From Mesorhizobium norvegicum (GTDB lineage: Bacteria > Pseudomonadota > Alphaproteobacteria > Rhizobiales > Rhizobiaceae), in assembly GCF_004919685.1 (NCBI RefSeq), contig NZ_SMYZ01000065.1:1-49072 (forward strand): 49,072 bases of DNA, written 5' to 3'. The notes below the pieces were generated by a model. The model worked only from the letters and a program-made list of their open reading frames with translations. It was not told where the DNA came from and ran no database searches. This document shows positions 35,380 through 44,482 of this stretch, in pieces. Position 1 is the first letter of the stretch; each line of letters opens with the position of its first letter. A program made the position numbers and the translations under genes.

Positions 35380-35916
35380 TTAGGCGATGCCCCAAGTGGA
35401 TCTGACTTGCGCCGCGATCGAATTTGCCGCTGTGTGCGGATAAGAGTTTGGCGTAATCAAATGCGCGATTGGTGCGTAGTTGGTAAGAATAGGGCTGCTG
35501 CCTAGATTATTCCCCGTCAGCGCGATACCCAAGCAGGTCCAGCCCGCTGTCCTGATGAAATAGTCCAAGTACGCCAATGCATCTGGAGCTTGATTTCTCG
35601 CAGCTGCGCGCAAAGGAATTACAAGGTGCGATATTCCATGTCGTTGCTGTGCGGCAGTTACGAGGCTGACAACGCCAGGAGGCAAGATTTGCGGGCTCTG
35701 TTCTTGCGGTGAGCTTGTTTCGATGTACGCCTTCACCAGAGAGGGAATTTGTGTCGTTAGACCCAGCTCCCAACATTCTTGACGTCTTCCCACTCCCGTC
35801 AAAGCTCTGATCGTAGATGTCTTTCGAGTACCTTTATCGCCGACTACCGCCCAGAATTCCAATCTTGCCCCCCAATAAGATTCTCCCCTGACTGGAACCT
35901 GACAGGCTAACGGCAA
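35380..35916 (-). CDS. Uncharacterised protein with a variant P-loop, lower GC
   Basis: Up to 178 residues. Near the N-terminus VVGDKGTRKTSTIRALTG looks like a P-loop in which the usual GK[ST] is RKT, followed by the helix and TG seen in GTPases and ATPases. No clear Walker B is visible; HLVIPLRAAARNQAPDALAY may be a later helix. TTG at 35916 or TTG at 35862 could be the start, the latter after a G-rich stretch. Base composition, near 50% GC, is well below the surroundings (about 65%), which suggests transfer. The 227 bases after its stop (35153-35379) are also AT-richer and hold no gene I can support. Confidence 0.5.
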   Translation of the reverse strand: MPLACQVPVRGESYWGARLEFWAVVGDKGTRKTSTIRALTGVGRRQECWELGLTTQIPSLVKAYIETSSPQEQSPQILPPGVVSLVTAAQQRHGISHLVIPLRAAARNQAPDALAYLDYFIRTAGWTCLGIALTGNNLGSSPILTNYAPIAHLITPNSYPHTAANSIAAQVRSTWGIA

Positions 35917-35965
35917 AAGGCAAGCTAACAGCAGACATTCAAGCTTCTAGGCGCAAATCCGACGC

Positions 35966-36556
35966 CTACCCCTCGATCCCCGGGATCAGCAGGCAGATGT
36001 AGCGCCAGCAGATCCGGCGCGCCCGTTCCAGGTCCTCTTCCTCATATTCGCCGGCGCTCTGCCAGAAGAAGCCGTCGATCAACGCGGCGATGCCGTCGAC
36101 GGTGTCGTCGACCTGATCGGCCGGAACCAGCCGCTTGACGGCATAGCGGATGTTGGAAACGAAGCGCGCGCCGGTCAGGTGGTAGAGATGCTTGATGCGC
36201 GGCTCGGTCTGCGCTGCGATCATGAACTGCATCCAGGTCACGGCGCGCTTGGGCACGCCGAGGTGCTGCGGTGCGAAAGAGCCGTCGACGATCGCCTTCA
36301 GCCGTTGCACCGGCGTCGGATCGGCAGGCGCCAGCTTCAGAATATCCTGGCGAAACAGGTTCGACAGGTTGCGCATGGCCAATGCCATCAGCTCTTCCTT
36401 GCTGTCGAAATAATGGTTGACCAGCCCAGCCGACATGCCGGCGCGCCGGGCGATCACCGCCATCGTGGCGCCGGACATGCCTTCCTCGCCGACGACGGCA
36501 ATCGCGGCGTCGACCAGCTCGTCGCGGCGCATCGCCTTGATTGATCGTTTCGCCAT
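35966..36556 (-). CDS. TetR family repressor, BetI-like
   Basis: A 196-residue repressor. The helix-turn-helix (VIARRAGMSAGLVNHYFDSK) and the rest, including QHLGVPKRAVTWMQFMIAAQ and ALIDGFFWQSA, resemble BetI. The ATG at 36556 has GAGAAGG upstream. It diverges from the CocE-type hydrolase gene; an 18-bp palindrome of the BetI type in the shared 76-base gap is its likely operator. It therefore probably controls the hydrolase and the transporter genes behind it rather than betaine synthesis, since no betA or betB is near. Confidence 0.88.
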   Translation of the reverse strand: MAKRSIKAMRRDELVDAAIAVVGEEGMSGATMAVIARRAGMSAGLVNHYFDSKEELMALAMRNLSNLFRQDILKLAPADPTPVQRLKAIVDGSFAPQHLGVPKRAVTWMQFMIAAQTEPRIKHLYHLTGARFVSNIRYAVKRLVPADQVDDTVDGIAALIDGFFWQSAGEYEEEDLERARRICWRYICLLIPGIEG

Positions 36557-36578
36557 TGCAATGCCTTCTCGTTTGTAT

Positions 36579-36596
36579 ATTGATTGGCCATTCAAT
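36579..36596. promoter_or_regulatory. BetI-like operator between repressor and hydrolase
   Basis: ATTGATTGGCCATTCAAT is a palindrome with arms ATTGA/TCAAT and centre TGGCCA; only the two joining bases break the symmetry. BetI-type repressors bind ATTGA-N7-TCAAT-like sites. A half-site copy, TCATTCAAT, recurs at 36608-36616. Its place between the divergent genes would let one repressor dimer control both. Confidence 0.65.
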
Positions 36597-36632
36597 ACAT
36601 TATATCGTCATTCAATCCAAGCCGGAGTTCAC

Positions 36633-38657
36633 ATGCCCAGCGTCGTCATTTCCGGGGTCAGAACGGTCGAAACCCACTGGATTCCGCTTGCCGACGGCCG
36701 CAAGCTGGCCGCCCGCCTGTTCCTGCCTGATGACGCCGAGAAGAACCCAGTCCCGGTAATCCTCGAATACATACCGTATCGCCGCCGCGACGGCACGCGC
36801 ACCGGCGACGACGAGATGCACCTTTTCTTCGCCGGGCATGGCTATGCCTGCGCGCGTGTCGACATTTCCGGTGCCGGCGATTCCGACGGCCTGCTCGATG
36901 ACGAATATGTCAAACGCGAGCAGGATGACGGGCTGGAGATCCTGGCGCATCTGTGCGCGCAGCCCTGGTGCACCGGCGTCGCCGGCATGATCGGCATCAG
37001 CTGGGGCGGGTTCTCAGGCCTGCAGCTGGCGGCGCGCCGGCCGCCGCAGCTGAAGGCGATCGTCACGGCGTGCTCGACCGACGACCGCTATGCCTGCGAC
37101 GCGCATTACAATGGCGGCCTGGTGATCAACGACAATTTCGGCTGGGGCGGGGCGCTGTTCGGCTATTCGGCACTGCCACCGGACCCTGCCGTCGTCGGCG
37201 AGGATCGCTGGCGGCAGATGTGGAGAGACCGCCTCGACGATCACAAGAACCATGCCGCCGAGTGGCTGAAGCACCAGCGCCGTGACGCGTTCTGGAAGCA
37301 GGGCTCGGTCTGCGAGGATTTCTCCGCGATCGAGTGCGCGGTGCTGGCCGTCGGCGGCTATCTCGACGGCTATACGCAGACCATCTTCAATCTGGTCGAG
37401 AATCTCGAGGCGCCGGCCAAGGGCCTTTGCGGTCCCTGGGGCCACAAGGAACCGAACAGCGGCGTGCCGGGTCCGGCGATCGGCTATCTGCAGGAATGCA
37501 TCCGCTGGTACGATCACTGGCTGAAGGGCATCGACAACGGCGCCGACCGCGACCCGGACATGCGCCTCTATCTGATGGACTATGCCAGGCCGCATTCGCA
37601 CATCGACGCCCGGCCGGGCCGGTGGCTCGGCTTTCCGCAATGGCCGGCAAAACAGATCGGCGGCAAGGCTTATTGGCTGAACGGCGACGGCAAACTCGGC
37701 GAAACGCAGGGCGCCGGGGCAGGGCCGCTGACCATTTCATCGCCGCTCACCACTGGCGTGCAGGGGCAGGAATGGTGCCCCTACGGCCAGGGCCGCATCT
37801 CGGCCGAAGGCGCGCGCGACCAGCGGGCCGATGACGGCGGCTCGCTGTGCTTCGACAGCGCTGACATGGATGCCGACCTGCCGCTTGCCGGCATATCGAA
37901 AATCAGACTGCGCGTTGCATCGGACAAACCGCAGGCACAAATCTGCGTCAGGCTGAACGATGTGGCGCCCGATGGCACCTCTGCCTTCATCACCTTTGCG
38001 CTGCTCAATCTTGCGCATCGCGAGAGCCACGAATTTCCGACGCCGTTGACGCCGGGACAGTTCGAGGATGTCGAGCTTGCCTTCAAGCCGGTGGCGCAGA
38101 TCATTCCCAAAGGACACAGGCTGCGGGTGGCGATTTCATCCTCCTACTGGCCGATGGCCTGGCCGTCACCGGAGCGCACCATGCTGATCTTCGACCCGAA
38201 GGGCTGCCGGCTCGATCTGTCGGTCCTGGCCAGCGAGGATGGTCTCGCGCCCGTCGCCTTCGAGGAGGCGCTGTGGGCCGAGCCGGGTCCGGTGACTGTC
38301 AAGGAGCCGGCACGCCAGTTGCGCTCACTGACGACAGACCTGCCGACCGAGCGCACCGAGCTGACGGCATTGTCCGATGACGGCCGTTTCGTCTTCGAGG
38401 ACATCGGCACCGAGATCACCTCCTGGCGCCGCAAGATCTACGGGATATCAGACAATGATCCGACGAGCTGCGTGACGCAGGTGACCTGCCATGAGGAGTT
38501 GAGCAGGCCCGATTGGAACGCGCGGCTCGATTGCGAAATCACCGTCAGCTGCGACCGCGACAGTTTCCATATCAGCGGCTGGGTCAAGGCCTATGAGCGG
38601 GGAACGATCTTCGCCGAACGGACTTACGACGAGGTCATTCCACGCGACTGCCTATAG
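36633..38657 (+). CDS. CocE/NonD family hydrolase (X-Pro dipeptidyl-peptidase S15-like)
   Basis: A 674-residue alpha/beta hydrolase of the CocE/NonD type, the family of cocaine esterase and glutaryl acylases. The catalytic triad is visible: S123 in GISWGGFSG, D245 in GYLDGYT and H271 in GPWGHKEP. The C-terminal part (from about 400) is the jelly-roll domain. No signal peptide, so it is cytoplasmic. It would split an ester or amide in a small molecule. The ATG at 36633 is preceded by CGGAG; the open frame upstream to 36417 lies over the repressor gene. A dipeptide-type transporter follows, suggesting import of the substrate. Confidence 0.9.
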   Translation: MPSVVISGVRTVETHWIPLADGRKLAARLFLPDDAEKNPVPVILEYIPYRRRDGTRTGDDEMHLFFAGHGYACARVDISGAGDSDGLLDDEYVKREQDDGLEILAHLCAQPWCTGVAGMIGISWGGFSGLQLAARRPPQLKAIVTACSTDDRYACDAHYNGGLVINDNFGWGGALFGYSALPPDPAVVGEDRWRQMWRDRLDDHKNHAAEWLKHQRRDAFWKQGSVCEDFSAIECAVLAVGGYLDGYTQTIFNLVENLEAPAKGLCGPWGHKEPNSGVPGPAIGYLQECIRWYDHWLKGIDNGADRDPDMRLYLMDYARPHSHIDARPGRWLGFPQWPAKQIGGKAYWLNGDGKLGETQGAGAGPLTISSPLTTGVQGQEWCPYGQGRISAEGARDQRADDGGSLCFDSADMDADLPLAGISKIRLRVASDKPQAQICVRLNDVAPDGTSAFITFALLNLAHRESHEFPTPLTPGQFEDVELAFKPVAQIIPKGHRLRVAISSSYWPMAWPSPERTMLIFDPKGCRLDLSVLASEDGLAPVAFEEALWAEPGPVTVKEPARQLRSLTTDLPTERTELTALSDDGRFVFEDIGTEITSWRRKIYGISDNDPTSCVTQVTCHEELSRPDWNARLDCEITVSCDRDSFHISGWVKAYERGTIFAERTYDEVIPRDCL

Positions 38658-38694
38658 TCAACAAACGTGCAGCCAACAAAAAAGGGGAACAAAA

Positions 38695-40236
38695 ATGCGC
38701 ATGAAACTCGACCGCAGAACATTCCTGGCCGGCTCGTCGGCACTGGCGATCCTGCCCTATGTCGGCTTTGCGCGGGCTGCCGACAGAACCAACCCGATCA
38801 TCGCGCTCGATGCCGACATCGGCAATCTCGATCCGGGCAACCGCGTCGGCACCACCGAAGGCAACATCATCCGCTCGGTCTGCCAAACCCTGGTGCGCTT
38901 CGAGCCGGGCAAGACCAGCTGGACGAATGACGCGGCCAAGGAGATCAAGCAGATCTCCGACACCGAGTTCGATTTCGAGCTCAACCCTGGCCAGATGTTC
39001 ACCGGCGGTTTCGGCGAGATGACCGCCGACGACGTCAAATACTCGTTCGACCGCTACATCAACGGCGACAAGAGCGGCAAGAAGCTTGCCTATGCCGACG
39101 ACATGGAAGCGCTGAAATCGGTCGAGGTGACCGGCAAATACACCGGCAAGCTGATCCTCAAGCACCCCTCGGCGGCACTCTGGCTGATCGGCATCTGCGA
39201 TGCGTCAGGCGCGATCCTGTCGAAGAAGGCCGTCGAACAGCTGGGCGACAAGATCGCCACGACGCTGATCGGCTCCGGCCCGATGGTGCTCAAGGAATGG
39301 CGCCCGAAGGAGCAGTTCGTGCTCGCCGCCAATCCCGACTACAAGGGTCCCTACAAGGCGCATTTCGAGGAGATCACCGGCAAGATCATCCCCGAGCACA
39401 AGACCTCCTTCCTGTCCTATCAAGCCAAGGAACTCGACTTCACCGCCTTCGATGCCGACCAGCTCGACACCGCCAAGGGCCTGCCGGACACCAAGGTGAT
39501 CGACATTCCCGGCGTCGACTACACCTGGATCGGCATCAATGTTGAGAAGGGCGATCTCGCCGACCTCAAGGTGCGCCAGGCGATCCGCTTCGCGATCGAT
39601 GTCGACGCCATCATCCAGGGCGCCTATTCCGGCGCCACCTCGCGCGCCAAGACGCTTCTGGCGCCCGGCCTGCTTGGCAACTGGGCCGATGCGCCGCTCT
39701 ACACCAGGGACGTCGCCAAGGCGCAGGCGCTGCTCGCTGAATCCGGCAAGACGGGGCTGACCTTCACCTTCACCTGCCTCAACGACGCGACCTCGCTGGC
39801 GGTGGCGCAGATCGCGCAGGCCAACCTCGCCGAGGTCGGCATCACGCTCACCATCAACGCGATGGATTCCGGCGCCTACTGGGCGCTCGGCGCCGACGAT
39901 GCCAGCAAGGATCTCGAACTGACGCTCATTCCCTACACCTCCAAGTTCGACCCGAGCTTTCAGACGCAATGGTTCCTCGCCAGCCAGATCGGCCTGTGGA
40001 ACTGGCAGCGCTGGAACAGTCCCGAATTCGACAAGCTCCACCAGGAAGGGCTGGAGACACTGAACAAGGCCAAGCGCGAGGCGATCTATATCAACATGCA
40101 GAAGCTGCTCGATGAATCGGCCTCCTGCATCTGGATCACGCATGGCCGCAACTTCTTCGTCGACGCGGCCTGGCTGAAGCCGATGTTCCTGCCCAATGGC
40201 AAGGACTGGCAGTTCGAGTTCTTCGACAAGGCGTGA
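38695..40236 (+). CDS. Dipeptide-type ABC transporter binding protein (SBP family 5)
   Basis: A 513-residue family 5 solute-binding protein. The N-terminus has a twin-arginine-like signal, KLDRRTFLAGSSALAILPYV, ending with ARAAD, so export may be by the Tat route. The SBP_bac_5 pattern is seen in LNPGQMFTGGFGEMTADDVKYS and the later YTWIGINVEKGDLADLKVRQ segment. AGGGGA lies upstream of the ATG at 38695. It follows the hydrolase by 37 bases and, after a repeat, precedes the permease genes. The ligand could be a peptide or the hydrolase substrate. Confidence 0.9.
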   Translation: MRMKLDRRTFLAGSSALAILPYVGFARAADRTNPIIALDADIGNLDPGNRVGTTEGNIIRSVCQTLVRFEPGKTSWTNDAAKEIKQISDTEFDFELNPGQMFTGGFGEMTADDVKYSFDRYINGDKSGKKLAYADDMEALKSVEVTGKYTGKLILKHPSAALWLIGICDASGAILSKKAVEQLGDKIATTLIGSGPMVLKEWRPKEQFVLAANPDYKGPYKAHFEEITGKIIPEHKTSFLSYQAKELDFTAFDADQLDTAKGLPDTKVIDIPGVDYTWIGINVEKGDLADLKVRQAIRFAIDVDAIIQGAYSGATSRAKTLLAPGLLGNWADAPLYTRDVAKAQALLAESGKTGLTFTFTCLNDATSLAVAQIAQANLAEVGITLTINAMDSGAYWALGADDASKDLELTLIPYTSKFDPSFQTQWFLASQIGLWNWQRWNSPEFDKLHQEGLETLNKAKREAIYINMQKLLDESASCIWITHGRNFFVDAAWLKPMFLPNGKDWQFEFFDKA

Positions 40237-40299
40237 GCGGGAAGGGGGCTGCCGCCAACCCTCCCCGCTTATGGTAGAGAAGTCGCATAAGGGCAAAGA

Positions 40300-40448
40300 C
40301 CCCCCTCACCCGGATTGCCAAGACCGAATTGCAAAGAGCAATTCGGGGCAATCCGACCTCTCCCCGAGGGGAGAGGAGGGAGCTGGCACGAGCGCAATCC
40401 TCTTCTCCCCTCGGGGAGAAGGAGGACGCGAAGCGGCCGGATGAGGGG
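40300..40448. repeat. Inverted pair of GC-rich palindromic half-elements (C)
   Basis: Two arms, about 40300-40378 and 40395-40448, have CTCTCCCCGAGGGGAGAG and TTCTCCCCTCGGGGAGAA cores in opposite orientation, with ends CCCCCCTCACCCGG and CCGGATGAGGGGG. A shorter hairpin, CCGAATTGCAAAGAGCAATTCGG, lies in the left arm. The element fills most of the gap between the binding-protein and permease genes and may reduce expression of the latter. It is related in design to elements A and B but different in sequence. Confidence 0.75.
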
Positions 40449-40530
40449 GCCTCAGCGCCAGCCTCAGCGATTGGCCATCTCCAGTTAGGTTGAAGCCATT
40501 GACCGACCCTGACGAACCGGACACCCAGCG

Positions 40531-41496
40531 ATGACCAGACCGCAACGGACCGCTGCTTTTATCGCCAGCCGTCTGGCGTCGGTGGTGCTGACCATCGCCG
40601 GCGCCACGCTGCTTCTGTTCCTGATGGTGCGCTTGGTGCCGGGGGATTTCACTTCGGTGATGCTCGGCCCGCGAGCGACGCCGGAGCTGCGCGCCCAGAT
40701 CACCCATGACATGGGGCTCGACCGCAGCATGATCGAGCAGCTCTGGCTGTTCGCCAGCCGTGCCGCGACAGGCAATTTCGGCGAGGATGTCGTCTCGCAC
40801 CGGCCGATCCTCGATATCGTGCTCGATGTCATCCCGAACACGCTGGCGCTGGCCTTCAGTGCGCTGGCGCTGGCGCTGGTGGCCGGCATTCCGATCGGCG
40901 TCATCGCGGCGCTGAAACCGGGCTCGTGGCTCGACAGTGGCCTGGCGCTGCTGTCGATCTCCTTCATCACCACGCCGACGCTGGTGGTGTCGGTGATCCT
41001 GTTCCTGGTCTTCGCCATCGGCCTGCACTGGCTGCCGGTGGCCGGCGCCGGCGACCCCGGCGATATCATGGACCGGCTGCAGCATCTGATCTTGCCCAGC
41101 GTGGCGCTGGCGCTCGGCTGGGTTGGCTATATCTCGCGGCTTGTGCGCGCCGCACTGCTCGACACGCTGGCGGAGCTGCATGTGCGCACGCTGCGCGCCT
41201 ATGGCGTCTCCGAATACCGCATCGTCGGCCTCTACGCGCTGAAGCTCGCGCTGGTGCCGGTGGTGTCCATCCTCGGCATCGGGCTCGGTGACCTGATCGG
41301 CAGCTCGGTGGTCGTCGAGATCATCTTCGCCCGTTCCGGCATCGGCAGCCTGATCTTCAATTCGATCGCCCAGCGCAACTACCCCGTCGTGCAGGCTTGC
41401 GTGGTGTTCATCGTCGCCTTCTACATCGTCGCCAATCTGGTGGTCGACATGATCAATGCGCTGCTCGACCCGCGCATTGCGGCGGGCCGCGGATGA
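40531..41496 (+). CDS. Dipeptide-type ABC permease (DppB family)
   Basis: A 321-residue permease with six hydrophobic segments. MVRLVPGDF near the start, GLDRSMIEQLW and the cytoplasmic LHVRTLRAYGVSEYRIVGLY loop (EAA type) match DppB. Its end overlaps the next permease start (ATGA). It is the first of four tightly coupled genes after the intergenic repeat. Together with DppC it forms the inner-membrane channel. Confidence 0.92.
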   Translation: MTRPQRTAAFIASRLASVVLTIAGATLLLFLMVRLVPGDFTSVMLGPRATPELRAQITHDMGLDRSMIEQLWLFASRAATGNFGEDVVSHRPILDIVLDVIPNTLALAFSALALALVAGIPIGVIAALKPGSWLDSGLALLSISFITTPTLVVSVILFLVFAIGLHWLPVAGAGDPGDIMDRLQHLILPSVALALGWVGYISRLVRAALLDTLAELHVRTLRAYGVSEYRIVGLYALKLALVPVVSILGIGLGDLIGSSVVVEIIFARSGIGSLIFNSIAQRNYPVVQACVVFIVAFYIVANLVVDMINALLDPRIAAGRG

Positions 41497-42335
41497 GCGG
41501 ACTGGTCGCGACGCTCAAACGCATCTGCTTGGAACGTGACGGCCGGCTTGGGCTGGCCTTCACGTGTCTCATCCTGGTGTTCGCGCTGGTTGGCCCGTTG
41601 GTCAGCCCCGACCCCAACGCCATCGACATCAAGGCCCGCTTCGCGCCGCCGGGCGTGACGCATCTTCTGGGCACTGATAATCTCGGTCGTGACCTAATGG
41701 CGCGCACCTCGGTCGGCACGCGCTATGCGCTGACGCTGGCGGTGATGATCGTCGTCATCTCGTCGGTCATCGGCTCGCTGATCGGCATTGTCGCGGGCAT
41801 CGCCGGCGGCTGGGTCGACCGGGCGGTGACGGCGGTGTTCGACATCGTCAACGCCTTCCCGCCGCTGATCCTCGCCTTCGCGCTGATTGCGCTCTACGGC
41901 AAGGGCTCGGCGACCTTCGTGCTTTTGGTCACCGTCGTCTTCATTCCGCAATTCGGCCGCATGGCGCGCGCCCGCGCGCAAACCCTGCGCAATCTGAGCT
42001 TCATCGAGGCCGAGCGCATGCTGGCCGTCCATCCCGTCACCATCGTGGTCAGGCACTACCTGCCCAATGTCGCCGGACCGATCATCGTGCTGGCCAGCAT
42101 GAACCTGCCAGTGGTGATCGCCTTCGAAGCTTCGCTCTCCTTCCTCGGCTTTGGCGTCCAGCCGCCGAAATCCTCTCTGGGCACGCTGATCAAGGACGGC
42201 TTCATCTCGATCAACCAGTCCTGGTGGCCGACTGTTGCCGCAGCCCTTGTGCTGGCCATCGCCACGCTCGGCGCCACCTTGCTCGGCGAAGCGCTGCGGC
42301 GCGTCATCGACCCGAAGTCGGCGGGGGTGCGCTGA
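41493..42335 (+). CDS. Dipeptide-type ABC permease (DppC family)
   Basis: A 280-residue permease. FAPPGVTHLLGTDNLGRDLM is the DppC hallmark before the membrane domain, and RNLSFIEAERMLAVHPVTIV is the EAA loop. The ATG at 41493 overlaps the dppB-type stop by four bases; the longer frame is inside that gene. The stop shares a base with the start of the first ATPase gene (TGATG). Confidence 0.92.
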   Translation: MSGLVATLKRICLERDGRLGLAFTCLILVFALVGPLVSPDPNAIDIKARFAPPGVTHLLGTDNLGRDLMARTSVGTRYALTLAVMIVVISSVIGSLIGIVAGIAGGWVDRAVTAVFDIVNAFPPLILAFALIALYGKGSATFVLLVTVVFIPQFGRMARARAQTLRNLSFIEAERMLAVHPVTIVVRHYLPNVAGPIIVLASMNLPVVIAFEASLSFLGFGVQPPKSSLGTLIKDGFISINQSWWPTVAAALVLAIATLGATLLGEALRRVIDPKSAGVR

Positions 42336-43324
42336 TGGCGATTTCGCTGCGCAACCTGTCGGTCGACTACAGCCTGTCGCAAGGCACCGCGCATGCGCTG
42401 CGTGGCGTGTCTCTCGACATTCAGAAAGGCGAACTGCTCGGGCTGGTCGGCGAATCCGGCAGCGGAAAATCGACCGTCGCCTTCGCGCTGATGGGCCTGC
42501 TCGCCAACAATGCCAAGGTCACCTCTGGCACGGCGACGATCGACGGCAAAAGCTTCGACCTGACGAAGCGCAATGCGACGGCGGCGTTGCGCGGTCGCGG
42601 CATGGCGATGATTTTCCAGGACCCGATGCTGTCGCTCAATCCGGTGTTCACCATCGGCACGCAACTGTGCGAAGTGCTGCGCCGGCGCGCGCCCAACGGC
42701 GACCGCAAGACCCGGGTCGCGATGGCCGAAGATGCGCTGGACAAGGTCAAGCTCAGCAACCCGCGGCGGCGGATGAACCAGTATCCGCATGAACTGTCCG
42801 GCGGCATGCGCCAGCGCGTGGTGATCGCCATGGCGCTGCTGTCGGAACCGGCGCTGCTGATCGCCGACGAGCCGACGACAGCCCTCGATGTCACCGTCGA
42901 GGCGCAGATCATGCGCGAGATCATCAGCCTGCGCGACCGCATCGGCTGCGCGGTGCTTTTGATCACCCACAGCCTCGGCCTGGTCACCGAATATTGCGAC
43001 AAGCTTTCGGTGCTCTATGCCGGCGAGAGATTGGAAAGCGGCACGGTCAGAGAGGTGCAGCGCCAGCCCGGCCATCCCTATACGCGCATGCTGTTCGACT
43101 GCGAGGTGCCGATCGACCGCGAGCGCCATGCCGATGCCTCGGAGAACCGCTTCACGGTGATATCAGGCGACCTGCCGGACCCGCGCCGGCGGCCGCCCGG
43201 CTGCATCTTCAACGGACGCTGCGATGTCTCGTTCGACGAGTGCGCGACGATCAATCCGGACGATTATCCCGTCGGCAATGACGCCGGGCACAGCGCCCGC
43301 TGTCTTCGGTTGCGCGCGTCATGA
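42335..43324 (+). CDS. Dipeptide-type ABC ATPase (DppD family)
   Basis: A 329-residue ATPase with Walker A GESGSGKST, signature LSGGMRQRV and Walker B LIADEPTTALDV. The C-terminal oligopeptide-transporter region is present, with four cysteines (CIFNGRCDVSFDEC and ARCLRLRAS), a pattern that in DppD/F-type ATPases can bind an iron-sulfur cluster. The ATG at 42335 overlaps the previous stop. It powers import with the second ATPase. Confidence 0.93.
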   Translation: MAISLRNLSVDYSLSQGTAHALRGVSLDIQKGELLGLVGESGSGKSTVAFALMGLLANNAKVTSGTATIDGKSFDLTKRNATAALRGRGMAMIFQDPMLSLNPVFTIGTQLCEVLRRRAPNGDRKTRVAMAEDALDKVKLSNPRRRMNQYPHELSGGMRQRVVIAMALLSEPALLIADEPTTALDVTVEAQIMREIISLRDRIGCAVLLITHSLGLVTEYCDKLSVLYAGERLESGTVREVQRQPGHPYTRMLFDCEVPIDRERHADASENRFTVISGDLPDPRRRPPGCIFNGRCDVSFDECATINPDDYPVGNDAGHSARCLRLRAS

Positions 43325-44088
43325 CCGACGCGATCTCGATCAGCAATGCGCAACTGCGCTTTGGCGAGACCGCAGCGCTCGACGGCGTGTCGCTGGCGAT
43401 TCCGCAAGGCACATGTTTCGGCATCGTCGGCGAATCCGGCTCCGGCAAGACGACGCTGATGCGCGCCGTTCTCGGCCTGCAGAAGCTCGACCAGGGCGAG
43501 ATCCGCATTCTCGGCAATCCGCTGGTGCACAGCCGCGCCGCTCTCAAGCAGCGCGCCAGCTTCATCCAGCCGATCTTCCAGGATCCGGCTGCCTCGCTCT
43601 CGCCGCGCAGCCGCATCCGCACGCTGATGAACGAGGTCGGCACGGTGCTGAGGGAACCGCATGCCGCAATGCATGAGCGGCTGCGCGTCATCCTGGACAG
43701 GCTTGGCCTGCCGCCAGGCGTCATCGACAAATATCCGCACGAGATCAGCGGCGGCCAGGCGCGGCGCGTGGCGATCGCCAGGGCGCTGTTGATGAAGCCG
43801 TCGATCCTGATTGCGGACGAGCCGACCGCCGGTCTCGATGTCTCGGTGCAGGGCGACCTGCTCAATCTCCTGCAGGACATCAGGCGGTCGGACAGCATCA
43901 CGCTGGTGGTCATCAGCCACAATCTGGCGATCGTGCGCCTGATTGCCGAAAACGCCGTCGTCATGCGCGCCGGCAAGGTGGTCGAGGGCGGCGAAGTGGG
44001 ATCGCTGTTCAAATCGCCTCGGGAAGCCTACACGCGCGAATTGCTGGCCGCGTGGCCTGGTGTCACGCAGTCCGGAGTGTCGGGCTGA
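43321..44088 (+). CDS. Dipeptide-type ABC ATPase (DppF family), short form
   Basis: A 255-residue ATPase with Walker A GESGSGKTT, signature ISGGQARRVAIARAL and Walker B LIADEPTAGLDV. It is shorter than usual DppF (about 320) because the C-terminal cysteine-bearing region is missing. The shortened form is likely natural, as all ATPase motifs are complete and a stop follows a normal family end. The ATG overlaps the previous stop. It is the last gene of the module. Confidence 0.92.
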   Translation: MTDAISISNAQLRFGETAALDGVSLAIPQGTCFGIVGESGSGKTTLMRAVLGLQKLDQGEIRILGNPLVHSRAALKQRASFIQPIFQDPAASLSPRSRIRTLMNEVGTVLREPHAAMHERLRVILDRLGLPPGVIDKYPHEISGGQARRVAIARALLMKPSILIADEPTAGLDVSVQGDLLNLLQDIRRSDSITLVVISHNLAIVRLIAENAVVMRAGKVVEGGEVGSLFKSPREAYTRELLAAWPGVTQSGVSG

Positions 44089-44095
44089 GCGCTGG

Positions 44096-44482
44096 TCAAA
44101 GCTGCGCTTCGATGGCCGCCTTGTCGATCACCGACCAGACATGCCTGATCCTGCCGTCAAGAAATTCATAGAAGACGTTCTCGCTGAAGGAGACTTTCCG
44201 GCCGTTGATGGGCAGGCCGAAGAAGGTTCCGATCGGCGTGCAGTTGAACTGGAGCCGGCTGGCTATGAAGGGCGTATCCGAGATCAACAGCTGGATGTCG
44301 AAATAGAGGTCCGGAATCTCGGAAAAATCCCGCTCCAGCATCTTGCGATACCCGGCCAGCCCGACCCGGTCGCCATTGTAGTGCACCTCATCATGAACGA
44401 ACCGGTGCAGGTGCCGCCAGTCCTGATTGTTGAGGCAAGCGATGTAGCCGAGATAGGTGTCGGTAAGATCGGTGTCGGTCAC
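44096..44482 (-). CDS. SnoaL-like polyketide cyclase-type protein
   Basis: A 128-residue NTF2-fold protein of the SnoaL-like ester cyclase group: VHDEVHYNGDRVGLAGYRKM followed by LERDFSEIPDLYFDIQLLIS, with the family's C-terminal block FSENVFYEFLDGRIRHVWSV. SnoaL-like domains bind or transform small molecules; nothing shows a substrate. It ends seven bases past the dppF-type stop on the opposite strand. The nitrilase-fold gene lies 159 bases upstream on the same strand and may be linked to it. Confidence 0.8.
   Translation of the reverse strand: MTDTDLTDTYLGYIACLNNQDWRHLHRFVHDEVHYNGDRVGLAGYRKMLERDFSEIPDLYFDIQLLISDTPFIASRLQFNCTPIGTFFGLPINGRKVSFSENVFYEFLDGRIRHVWSVIDKAAIEAQL

Noticed and set aside
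35966..36556. Assignment of the TetR gene as the true betaine regulator BetI
   Set aside because: No choline or betaine genes are in the window, and the divergent neighbour is a CocE-type hydrolase. BetI-like is as far as the sequence goes.
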